Shown: positions 19,712 through 29,729 of the stretch, in pieces
How the letters are laid out: each line of letters starts with the position of its first letter
Numbering within the stretch: position 1 is the first letter of the stretch
Origin: Tubiluchus corallicola
Lineage: Eukaryota; Priapulida; Priapulimorpha; Priapulimorphida; Tubiluchidae
DNA: 33,575 bases
Assembly (NCBI GenBank): GCA_030141605.1
Contig: JAQGDQ010001589.1
Location: forward strand, 1 to 33,575
Direction of reading: 5' to 3'
Made by a program: the position numbers and the translations under genes
Notes under the pieces: generated by a model
Told to the model about the DNA's origin: nothing
Seen by the model: the letters and a program-made list of their open reading frames with translations, nothing else
Database searches by the model: none

Positions 19712-22700
19712 CCTAATTACCAAATCCCAAAAACAGCACCTAAAATGTCCATTTTGAAATGCATTCATGTGTAGTTGTTATAGCCTAATTACCAAATCCC
19801 AAAGACAGCACCTAAAATGACCATTCTGAAATGCATTCATGTGTAGTTGTTATAGCCTAATTACCAAATCCCAAAGACAGCACCTAAAATGACCATTTTG
19901 AAATGCATTCATGTGCAGTTGTTATAGCCTAATTACCAAATCCCAAAGACAGCACCTAAAATGACCATTTTGAAATGCATTCATGTGCAGTTGTTATAGC
20001 CTAATTACCAAATCCCAAAGACAGCACCTAAAATGACCATTTTGAAATGCATTCATGTGCAGTTGTTATAGCCTAATTACCAAATCCCAAAGACAGCACC
20101 TAAAATGACCATTTTGAAATGCATTTATGTGCAGTTGTTATAGCCTAATTACCAAATCCCAAAGACAGCACCTAAAATGAACATTTTGAAATGCATTCAT
20201 GTGCAGTTGTTATAGCCTAATTACCAAATCCCAAAGACGGCACCTAAAATGACCATTTTGAAATGCATTCATGTGCAGTTGTTATAGCCTAATTACCAAA
20301 TCCTACAGACAGCACCTAAAATGACCATTTTGAAATGCATTCATGTGCAGTTGTTATAGCCTAATTACCAAATCCCAAAGACAGCACCTAAAATGACCAT
20401 TTTGAAATGCATTCATGTGCAGTTGTTATAGCCTAATTACCAAATCCCAAAGACAGCACCTAAAATGACCATTTTGAAATGCATTCATGTGCAGTTGTTA
20501 TAGCCTAATTACCAAATCCCGAAGACAGCACCTAAAATGACCAGTTTGAAATGCATTCATGTGCAGTTGTTATAGCCTAATTACCAAATCCCAAAGACAG
20601 CACCTAAAATGACCATTTTGAAATGCATTCATGTGCAGTTGTTATAGCCTAATTACCAAATCCCAAAGAAAGCACCTAAAATGACCATTTTGAAATGCAT
20701 TCATGTGCAGTTGTTATAGCCTCATTACCAAATCGCAAAGACAGCACCTAAAATGACCATTTTGAAATGCATTCATGTGCAGTTGTTATAGCCTCATTAC
20801 CAAATCCCAAAGACAGCAGCTAAAATGACCATTTTGAAATGCATTCATGTGCAGTTGTTATAGCCTCATTACCAAATCCCAAAGACAGCACCTAAAATGA
20901 CCAGTTTGAAATGCATTCATGTGCAGTTGTTATAGCCTAATTACCAAATCCCAAAGACAGCACCTAAAATGACCAGTTTGAAATGCATTCATGTGCAGTT
21001 GTTATAGCCTAATTACCAAATCCCAAAGACAGCACCTAAAATGACCATTTTGAAATGCATTCATGTGCAGTTGTTATAGCCTAATTACCAAATCCCAAAG
21101 ACAGAGCACCTAAAATGACCATTCTGAAATGCATTCATGTGCAGTTGTTATAGCCTAATTACCAAATCCCAAAAACAGCACCTAAAATGAACATTTTGAA
21201 ATGCATTCATGTGCAGTTGTTATAGCCTAATTTCCAAATCCCAAAGACAGCACCTAAAATGACCATTCTGAAATGCATTCATGTGCAGTTGATATAGCCT
21301 AATTACCTAATCCCAAAGACAGCACATAAATGACCATTTTGAAATGCATTCATGTGCAGTTGTTATAGCCTAATTACCAAATCCCAAAGACAGCACCTAA
21401 AATGACCAGTTTGAAATGCATTCATGTGCAGTTGTTATAGCCTAATTACCAAATCCCAAAGACAGCACCTAAAATGACCATTTTGAAATGCATTCATGTG
21501 CAGTTGTTATAGCCTAATTACCAAATCCCAAAGACAGAGCACCTAAAATGACCATTCTGAAATGCATTCATGTGTAGTTGTTATAGCCTAATTACCAAAT
21601 CCCAAAAACAGAGCACCTAAAATGACCATTTTGAAATGCATTCATGTGCAGTTGTTATAGCCTAATTTCCAAATCCCAAAGACAGCACCTAAAATGACCA
21701 TTCTGAAATGCATTCATGTGCAGTTGATATAGCCTAATTACCTAATCCCAAAGACAGCACATAAATGACCATTTTGAAATGCGTTCAAGTGCAGTTGTTA
21801 TAGCCTAATTACCAAATCCCAAAGACAGCACCTAAAATGACCATTTTGAAATGCATTCATGTGCAGTTGTTACAGCCTAATTACCAAATCCCAAAGACAG
21901 CACCTAAAATGTCCATTTTGAAATGCATTCATGTGCAGTTGTTATAGCCTAATTACCAAATCCCAAAGACAGCACCTAAAATGACCATTTTGAAATGCAT
22001 TCATGTGCAGTTGTTATAGCCTAATTACCAAATCCCAAAGACAGCACCTAAAATGACCATTTTGAAATGCATTCATGTGCAGTTGTTATAGCCTAATTAC
22101 CAAATCCCAAAGACAGCACCTAAAATGACCATTTTGAAATGCATTCATGTGCAGTTGTTATAGCCTAATTACCAAATCCCAAAGACAGCATCTAAAATGA
22201 CCATTTTGAAATGCATTCATGTGCAGTTGTTATAGCCTAATTACCAAATCCCAAAGACAGCACCTAAAATGACCATTTTGAAATGCATTCATGCGCAGTT
22301 GTTATAGCCTAATTACCAAATCCCAAAGACAGCACCTAAAATGACCATTTTGAAATGCATTCATGTGCAGTTGTTATAGCCTAATTACCAAATCCCAAAG
22401 ACAGCACCTAAAATGACCATTTTGAAATGCATTCATGTGCAGTTGTTATAGCCTAATTACCAAATCCCAACCTAAAATGAACATTTTGAAATGCGTTCAT
22501 GTGCAGTTGTTATAGCCTAATTATCAAATCCCAAAGACAGCACCTAAAATGACCATTTTGAAATGCATTCATGCGCAGTTGTTATAGCCTAATTACCAAA
22601 TCCCAAAGGCAGAGCACCTAAAATGACCATTCTGAAATGCATTCATGTGTAGTTGTTATAGCCTAATTACCAAATCCCAAAAACAGAGCACCTAAAATGA

Positions 22701-23898
22701 CCATTTTGAAAGGCATTCATGTGCAGTTGTTATAGCCTAATTACCAAATCCCAAAGACAGCACCTAAAATGACCATTTTGAAATGCATTCATGCGCAGTT
22801 GTTATAGCCTAATTACCAAATCCCAAAGACAGCACCTAAAATGACCATTTTGAAATGCATTCATGTGCAGTTGTTATAGCCTAATTACCAAATCCCAAAG
22901 ACAGCATCTAAAATGACCATTTTGAAATGCATTCATGTGCAGTTGTTATAGCCTAATTACCAAATCCCAAAGACAGCACCTAAAATGACCATTTTGAAAT
23001 GCATTCATGTGCAGTTGTTATAGCCTAATTACCAAATCCCAACCTAAAATGAACATTTTGAAATGCGTTCATGTGCAGTTGTTATAGATTAATTACCAAA
23101 TTGCAAAGACAGCACCTAAAATGACCATTTTGAAATGCATTCATGTGCAGTTGTTATAGCCTCATTACCAAATCGCAAAGACAGCACCTAAAATGACCAT
23201 TTTGAAATGCATTCATGTGCAGTTGTTATAGCCTAATTACCAAATCCCAAAGACAGCACCTAAAATGACCATTTTGAAATGCATTCATGTGCAGTTGTTA
23301 TAGCCTAATTACCAAATCCCAAAGACAGCACCTAAAATGACCAGTTTGAAATGCATTCATGTGCAGTTGTTATAGCCTAATTACCAAATCCCAAAGACAG
23401 CACCTAAAATGTCCATTTTGAAATGCATTCATGTGCAGTTGTTATAGTCTAATTACCAAATCCTACAGACAGCACCTAAAATGACCATTTTGAAATGCAT
23501 TCATGTGCAGTTGTTATAGCCTAATTACCAAATCCCAAAGACAGAGCACCTAAAATGACCATTTTGAAATGCATTCATGTGTAGTTGTTATAGCCTAATT
23601 ACCAAATCCCAAAGACAGCACCTAAAATGACCATTTTGAAATGCATTCATGTGCAGTTGTTATAGCCTAATTACCATATCCCAAAGACAGCACCTAAAAT
23701 GACCATTCTGAAATGCATTCACGTGAAGTTGTTACAGCCTAATTACCATATCCCAAAGACAGCACCTAAAATGACCATTCTGAAATGCATTCATGTGCAG
23801 TTGTTATAGCCTAATTACCAAATCCCAAAGACAGCACCTAAAATGACCATTCTGAAATGCATTCATGTGCAGTTGTTATAGCCTAATTACCAAATCCC
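19657..23898. repeat. 72-bp satellite, about 59 units (copy 3)
   Basis: 4242 bases of the same unit as 12189-12982. Several units carry the AG insertion (ACAGAGCACC), some miss about 8 bases (CCCAACCTAAAATGAAC near 22468 and 23038), and blocks recur: a six-unit block of about 433 bases starts at 21101 and again at 21534, and part of it again near 22608. Confidence 0.97.
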
Positions 23899-23916
23899 AA
23901 TGCCTGACAATTGCAG

Positions 23917-23989
23917 AACTTCCAGGCTATCATACAGTACTGATACACAAGCTGTTAGACGTGAACTTTTTGGACTTCAACGCCCAGTG
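23917..23989 (+). other. Exon-like cassette after the satellite (copy 3)
   Basis: Duplicate of 13001-13073. TTGCAG and GTAAGT borders are intact and the frame remains open with two changes (RPSYSTDR to RLSYSTDT). Confidence 0.25.
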
Positions 23990-24200
23990 GTAAGTAATAT
24001 GTGAACACTGATCAACCACCGAATTTGAAGACAAAATAACTCAAAATTTGTGAATTAACTTGTTCTATTCGAAATTACGAAAGTATAAACAAAACTCAGA
24101 TTTTGAAATTTCTTTACATGAGTTCTGCAATCCAAATTTGAAGTTTTCAATGCTCACTGGTGTTTAATTCCGTTTATGTATATATTTTTAATCTCCGTAA

Positions 24201-24645
24201 CGTCAAACATCATAATCAAATGACAGCGGTCATTGTCTTTAATCTTATTCAATTAAATTGAAGAAAGACATACAATAACTGTGAATTCCATTACTAAGCA
24301 AGCAATACAACTTTGGAATTCATTACCCACATCACTAAAACACAGCAGTTCTTTATCAATATTCAAGTCTTAATTTAAAAAACATTTAATGACTCGTTTT
24401 GAATATCCGACATACGAACACGATGATACTTACTCAAATCATAATTTCATTTTTCCTAGACCTTACTAAACTAGTTTATATTTTATTTTTAAATTTCTAG
24501 TTGCACTTATAGTTTAGCTTGCACCAGACGCATTTGCCCAGAACAGTGTATGTTTTTTATATGAACTAACGCTGATTGTCTGTCTTTTAATATGATGGTC
24601 AATGTTTTAAAATGGCAAATAAAGATTTTACTACTACTACTGGAA
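24201..24645 (+). mobile_element. LINE 3' end fragment with TAC-repeat tail
   Basis: A short frame encodes NSITKQAIQLWNSLPTSLKH, the LINE C-terminal block also seen in the other fragments. It is broken by stops and followed by an AT-rich 3' UTR, AATAAA near 24619 and a (TAC)n tail at the end, as in LINEs that end in a short repeat. It abuts the right edge of the rearranged unit. Confidence 0.7.
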
Positions 24646-24759
24646 TTTTTTTATTGTAGCTGACATCAAGTTTGCGTGTTTTCAAAGTGAAGGTAAATTA
24701 TTAAATGGAACAGAAAACGAGATACTGAAAAAGATTATATAGTTTATTAGGAAACTTAC

Positions 24760-24935
24760 CCACATAACCATTCACAGCACAAGCACTTTGCGATCTCCGC
24801 GGAACGACAGAGTCCACTTCATCAGCTGACCGTCCGGGACGTGGAAGAGTGGAAGAGGAAGAATGCATCTCGGATCGCAGTCGACGCTTGGCCTGAATGA
24901 CTGGATTCTCATATTGCGTTTTACGGTGGACATGG
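24760..24935 (-). CDS. MAGI: MAGI scaffold exon: end of WW2 and linker
   Basis: This 176-base minus-strand exon completes the second WW domain and continues into the linker before the PDZ. It enters in phase 2: the GA of the previous exon plus its first C make Asp. The reading is (D)[19 protein letters not shown], matching the [22 protein letters not shown] block of MAGI proteins. It then encodes a Ser/Arg-rich linker (SSSSTLPRPGRSADEVD...). The acceptor is CACATTTTAG and the donor GTAAGT at 24754-24759; it leaves in phase 1, matching the exon at 7735. This WW lacks the second tryptophan (TQYENP in its place), as is normal for MAGI WW2. The next exon is 17 kb away across the rearranged intron. 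Confidence 0.9.
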
Positions 24936-25076
24936 CTAAAATGTGTAGAAAACCTTGACATACGGACCCCTTATAAATACTTCAGACTAGAAAACTGTAT
25001 TATCAATGAGAAATGCCCACTCATTCCTTTTCACTTTTAAGCTGCCTAGTTTAATAATTATGTCCAGATCAATTAA

Positions 25077-25527
25077 CCCTTTCATACCCGTTGTATCCCG
25101 TGGGATACGAGAATATTTTCTGCCTTTAAAATTAATAAAATGTTAAAACTGAGAGTTATTTGATCTGTTAATAGTTATTTTGATTTAAACCAATAACAAC
25201 AGACTAAAAATGGTGATAAAATGGCAAACTAGAAAATCTACATAGCATAAAAAACTGCACAAGGTTAGAGATGACTTTGTACAGATCAGCATAGCGTGCA
25301 TACTAAATGTCTTAAATACTTTAAAAAATATTTAAAGCAGTTGCAAAATGAAGCAGATTTTTTGCTTCCATTGAATCCCAATGTATCTTGTGAGATACAG
25401 GCTATATTTAGCACGCGGGCACAGGTAGAAAAAAATAATTATTATATGTAAACAAGATGGACAAACTGAACAAAAGTACCATGCCAAAAAAAATTTCTTA
25501 TTAAAAAATAATTTGGGACTGAAAGGG
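25077..25527. mobile_element. piggyBac-like TTAA MITE
   Basis: CCCTTTCATACCC at the left and GGGACTGAAAGGG at the right are inverted repeats with two mismatches, flanked on both sides by TTAA (25073-25076 and 25528-25531), the piggyBac target site. Near the left end is GTATCCCGTGGGATAC, a near-perfect palindrome, and inside is a diverged counterpart, GTATCTTGTGAGATAC. No transposase. It lies in the intron between the two WW2 exons. Confidence 0.8.
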
Positions 25528-25581
25528 TTAAATAATTCTCAGCTATTGCAAATGACCAGCTTGGTTAAAAGCAGTACTTAC

Positions 25582-25639
25582 TCAATAAAGTACTCTCCAT
25601 ACGATGGATCTGACACTTTTTCCCAACCATAAGGCAATT
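25582..25639 (-). CDS. MAGI: MAGI scaffold micro-exon: first half of WW2
   Basis: This 58-base minus-strand exon encodes (E)LPYGWEKVSDPSYGEYFI(D), the first two thirds of the second WW domain. The LPYGWEK start and the G-x-Y-F-I core are nearly the same as in vertebrate MAGI2. WW domains bind proline-rich (PPxY-type) partners. The acceptor TTACATTACAG lies at 25640-25650 and the donor GTAAGT at 25576-25581. It enters in phase 1 and leaves in phase 2, and joining it to 24935 gives an uninterrupted domain. It is too short to be found as an isolated ORF; the identity comes from the joined domain. Confidence 0.9.
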
Positions 25640-25750
25640 CTGTAATGTAACATAAAAAACACACACATCTAAGTACTAATAAGAAACAAAACCATGCATA
25701 TGCCATAGATTACTTAAAAACACTTACAATATACCACTTCGTCCACAAGT

Positions 25751-26519
25751 AGCAAAGTGTTGAAACAACCACATGAGTTAACACAAAGCTAAGTCAGGTA
25801 ATGTAAGATATGTGTTATGTTCACACGTGAGTAAGTTTATGATACATTGTTCTGTTTCTTCACATGACGTCAAACTCAGCAAAGTGCTGAAACAACCACA
25901 TGAGTTAACACAAAGCTAAGTCAGGTAATGTAAGACATGTGTTATGTTCACACATGAGTAAGTTTATGATACATTGTTCTGTTTCTTCACATGACGTCAA
26001 ACTCAGCAAAGTGCTGAAACAACCACATGAGTTAACACAAAGCTAAGTCAGGTAATGTAAGATATGTGTTATGTTCACACATGAGTAAGTTTATGATACA
26101 TTGTTCTGTTTCTTCACATGACGTCAAACTAAGCAAAGTGCTGAAACAACCACATGAGTTAACACAAAGCTAAGTCTGGTAATGTAAGATATGTGTTATG
26201 TTCACACATGAGTAAGTTTATGATACATTGTTCTGTTTCTTCACATGACGTCAAACTCAGCAAAGTGCTGAAACAACCACATGAGTTAACACAAAGCTAA
26301 GTCAGGTAATGTAAGATATGTGTTATGTTCACACATGAGTAACTTTATGATACATTGTTCTGTTTCTTCACATGACGTCAAACTAAGCAAAGTGCTGAAA
26401 CAACCACATGAGTTAACACAAAGCTAAGTCAGGTAATGTAAGATATGTGTTATGTTCACACGTGAGTAAGTTTATGATACATTGTTCTGTTTCTTCACAT
26501 GACGTCAAACTAAGCAAAG
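25751..26519. repeat. 127-bp tandem repeat, 6 units, each with a TGACGTCA site
   Basis: Units start AGCAAAGTGCTGAAACAACC at 25751, 25878, 26005, 26132, 26259 and 26386, with a 7-base start of a seventh. Each contains the perfect palindrome TGACGTCA (25865, 25992, 26119, 26246, 26373 and 26500), the consensus CREB/ATF site. It lies in a MAGI intron. Whether it acts as an enhancer cannot be judged from sequence. Confidence 0.95.
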
Positions 26520-27451
26520 AACGTAGACTTTTTGCACGGTAAAATCATAACAATGTTTTCAATATGAAGATTCTCCGAGTTTAACCTGAAAGGACTTATG
26601 CCACACTCAAGTTTGCGTTATAAGCGTACACTGACATCAATGTTGTACACTTGAAAGAGTAAAGAAAATTCTGCCAACTTTACAGTATTAGATCAACCCG
26701 AACTCTGAACGCTTGAGTTTGATTTCACTAAAACAGTCCTAAGAGGCGTTTCAAAGAGATGCAAGCGTACTTTCTCTAGCAGTACATCTAGAGAGATGGT
26801 GACGCAGCTCAATGCGAAGAATCTTCTAGCAGAAGTCAGTTAAATTAATAGGAACTCAATCCTGTCACTGAATAAATTATTTGTTGACGTCATTAGGCCA
26901 CAAAGCACCCCGTTCTCACAGCTACAGGAATTTCGACTGCAAAACGCCAGATTACAGATCAAACTGTTGCAAACGCCCTCCTTGGAAAAACCTTATCAAA
27001 TGGAAAATCCTTATCAAAATCGTGGAATTTTACTTAGAAACAACAGAGAACATTGGGAGAACATATTCTGTTTGGACTGCTATAGACTATCATAATAGCC
27101 TAGTAGTGAAAAGCGCGTTAGTAAGAGCCTCGCTTGAGGTCAAAGCTCTAAAGCCTAAAGAATGTGCGGCTTTTACTGTGAGCAGAATACTAAAGAACAC
27201 CGGCATCCAAAGAAATCCAATTTGAACCGCGAAGTTACGAGAAACGCAAGCGAATGACGGGATTTTCCTTATCCACGATACCCAATTGATAAGAGGGCTA
27301 TACGTGATATTGATTAATAGTGACGAAGTAATGGTAACGGCAAACACAATTGCGACACGTACGACGATGGAAATGACACGGCAACTGCAGAAAAAATGAT
27401 TAGCTTGTCTCATCCAAGAAAATCACAGCCATGGTGTGGATAACAGATCGT
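26520..27451 (-). other. Intron-like sequence, nothing recognised
   Basis: Two overlapping open frames of about 110 codons on opposite strands (26881-27225 and 27090-27413) have no splice support or recognisable motif, and I regard them as chance. No repeat or RNA gene was seen. Confidence 0.5.
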
Positions 27452-27459
27452 ATCTTCAG

Positions 27460-27819
27460 TAGGGATGAGCATCGAACGTTCGAGTCCTTTTTTTAGTTCG
27501 AACTCGATTCGAATCCAAAACTATAGATTCGAATAATTCAGCACTTCAGTCACATATATTCCTGATCATTAAAACGATTGAAACATCATGCAATTAGCGT
27601 AATTTAGCTGTGATTTCTGCACACAACTTTAAACAAATTACTAGTCGTTTTATTGCAGAACAAAATTACTGGTGGTTCGAAAAATTGTTCGAAAATCGTT
27701 CAATCTCAATTCGAATTCGGTTCGAATTCGACACACTGAAGTTCGGTTCGATTCGAACTCGGAAGTCACAAATTCGGTTCGATTCGAATACGCTTTCTGG
27801 TAGAGAATGCTCACCCCTA
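27460..27819. mobile_element. hAT-type MITE rich in TTCGAA motifs
   Basis: The left end is TAGGGATGAGCAT and the right end ATGCTCACCCCTA, inverted repeats with one mismatch. They are flanked by ATCTTCAG on both sides (27452-27459 and 27820-27827), an exact 8-bp target duplication. The interior repeats TTCGAATTCG and GGTTCGATTCGAA motifs near both ends. It is 360 bases and has no coding capacity. Confidence 0.92.
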
Positions 27820-27827
27820 ATCTTCAG

Positions 27828-28356
27828 GTGCAGTTCTTAACCAATCTTTCGTTGCAGTACAATGAATTAGCTTAACACTGTGGAAGCTGTAAGTCACAAT
27901 CACACACAAGGATGATGCTAGACCTACAAACAGTTTTTTTCTTAACAATGAATCACAATTTCATTAGGAAGGTAAACTTGTCACACAAAAAATCCCAGAC
28001 AGAGCAATAGAGAAACCTTGTCTAAACACGAAAATCTTCATCCACGACTTCCGGGTGACAGTCGCTAGCCAATCAGTGCAACTGAAGCTGTGGCTGAGTG
28101 CAGCAGCTGTGTCGCCACGGCAACCGTGCCCACGAGAACGCGCGCGCCTAGAAAAAGTTCGAGTATCGATTAGTGGTTTCATTGATGACTGGCCCCCGTT
28201 GACCCCCTGGCTTCATACACGCAATGGCTGATTAGGCAACCATTGTGATGTGAACTGACAACAGCAATAATTCACCAGCAATAAACGCAAGAAAGGATAA
28301 CGCCTAAAAAAGACGCTCGTCGATTCAGACAGTGTCGCTTCTGGTACTAGGAAAGC
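27828..28356. other. Unique sequence, no gene recognised
   Basis: The stretch near 28060-28160 is relatively rich in CpG (CGCGCGCC at about 28140). A 72-codon minus-strand frame there has no recognisable motif. Confidence 0.4.
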
Positions 28357-28364
28357 ATTACGGG

Positions 28365-28791
<427 letters not shown>

Positions 28792-28799
28792 ATTACAGG

Positions 28800-29190
28800 A
28801 TCATTTCATTTGCGCCCAAAATAACTTTTTACAATATAAACAGTTATTTGGTTGAAACATAAATTTTCGCTATAATAAATTAACAAAACCAGTTAAGAGA
28901 CATTTATAAGAGGAGTTCATTTCCTGCTCAAACCTAGCAGCAATGAAATCAAGCAGGTATTGTTGCTCACTGCATCTATTGCGGTCATCCAATTCATTCT
29001 TAACCATTGTCAGGCTCCCATCCACAAAATAAATCAGAGTTCAGATAGCTAACACAGCACCTCACTCGCTATTAGTCATTAAACCATACCTCACTTTTGC
29101 AAAAAACGAATTAGATACAGATATGTTAGGGTGGACGAAAAGGTCAAGGTCAACCCAAGGTCAACATAAAAGGGTAAACAAAAAGCCTAC
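28800..29190. other. Unique AT-rich sequence, nothing recognised
   Basis: No exon, repeat or RNA signal seen between the MITE and the candidate MAGI exon. Confidence 0.45.
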
Positions 29191-29342
29191 CTGAATCATC
29201 CGAGTCATATTCAATGTAGATACAATCTAAACAGCTATGATGATATCCAATGTCATATTCATCTTCCTCAAAAGGTTCAAGCTCGGCAGTGCATGGTCGA
29301 CAAACCATAATCAAAAGCAGCAAACTTGACAATGCATGGCTC
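29191..29342 (-). CDS. MAGI: Candidate MAGI exon upstream of WW2 (acidic linker), possibly a first coding exon
   Basis: A minus-strand frame ends EYDSDDS plus one G at a donor GTAGGC (29185-29190). That G joined to the AA of the exon at 25639 makes Glu and gives SDDSELPYGWEK, closely resembling the acidic linker before WW2 in vertebrate MAGI (such as ELDSELELPAGWEK). Upstream are ELEPFEEDEYDIGYHHSC and a hydrophobic SSLLLLIMV. The left border shown uses a strong pyrimidine-rich acceptor (CCCTCTTAG) and phase 2. Alternatively translation starts inside, at ATG 29306-29308 (A at -3, G at +4), which would give a short MAGI form without WW1. No WW1 (TWLDPR) was found in the window. Donor and phase support the exon; its 5' border is uncertain. 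Confidence 0.45.
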
Positions 29343-29517
29343 CTAAGAGGGCAAAAACAAAGGCACCTGGCGGCCCTAAATGGGATTTCTCAGTAATAGC
29401 TAACTGCAGTGCATCCACTTAGTTATTTATTCCGGCTTTTTTCTATAAAAAGTACAACATGTACAAAAGTACAACACAAGTACAATCTAATGAAGTTGTA
29501 TTTGACCAGAGATTTTC

Positions 29518-29729
29518 TCAAGACCTCTTTGGAAAGTTCAGTCCATACTCAAGTTGCTGCACTTCCCAGTCAAAAGATAGAATTAGTAAAGATGTTCCAT
29601 CTTCCACTCGCTCTGGTACTTCTTTTATCACACGAAGGCGAAGGGGTTCAATTCGCCCAGTTGCCAAGGACGCCACGTAGAAACCAGCGAGGTAAGCGTG
29701 TTCTAGTGAAACTATACACCATTGATCTG
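29518..29729 (-). CDS. Unidentified candidate terminal exon (minus strand)
   Basis: An open frame of about 70 codons follows an acceptor (TTCATTCTACAG) and ends in TGA at 29518-29520. AATAAA lies about 90 bases further on (29426-29431), as for a last exon with a short 3' UTR. The predicted protein contains LEHAYLAGFYVASLATGRIE and LLILSFDWEVQQLEYGL and resembles no family I know. If real, it is another gene's end, since MAGI continues leftward. A weak donor (GTATGG) before the stop would alternatively join it in phase to 29342. A competing plus-strand exon overlaps the same bases, so coding strand is unsettled. Confidence 0.25.
29592..29691 (+). CDS. Unidentified candidate first exon with signal-peptide-like start (plus strand)
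   Basis: ATG at 29592 (A at -3) opens MFHLPLALVLLLSHEGEG, which looks like a secretory signal, and the frame runs 33 codons plus one base to a donor GTAAGC at 29692. It overlaps the minus-strand candidate, and at most one is likely real. No downstream exon was recognised. Confidence 0.15.

Larger units (their letters stand above)
15260..24200 (+). repeat. Direct copy 3 of the rearranged unit, expanded
   Basis: It follows copy 1 from TTCCGGTGACATTTTTATACC onward (offset about 7370 at the start) to TTTTTAATCTCCGTAA at 24200, after which sequence is unique. It is about 3.5 kb longer than copy 1, nearly all of it from the 72-bp satellite. The plain sequence at 15270-16010 matches 7900-8640 and holds no gene that I can see. 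Confidence 0.92.

Noticed and set aside
10018-23898. Regularly spaced repeats that might suggest a CRISPR array
   Set aside because: The 67-bp and 72-bp units are head-to-tail with no unique spacers, and the host is an animal.
26881-27413. Overlapping 107- and 114-codon frames on opposite strands
   Set aside because: No motif, no start context or splice support; open frames of this size arise by chance in this much sequence.
27490-27790. TTCGAATCC-like strings resembling a tRNA B box
   Set aside because: No A box or cloverleaf is present; the strings are internal repeats of a hAT MITE with target duplications.
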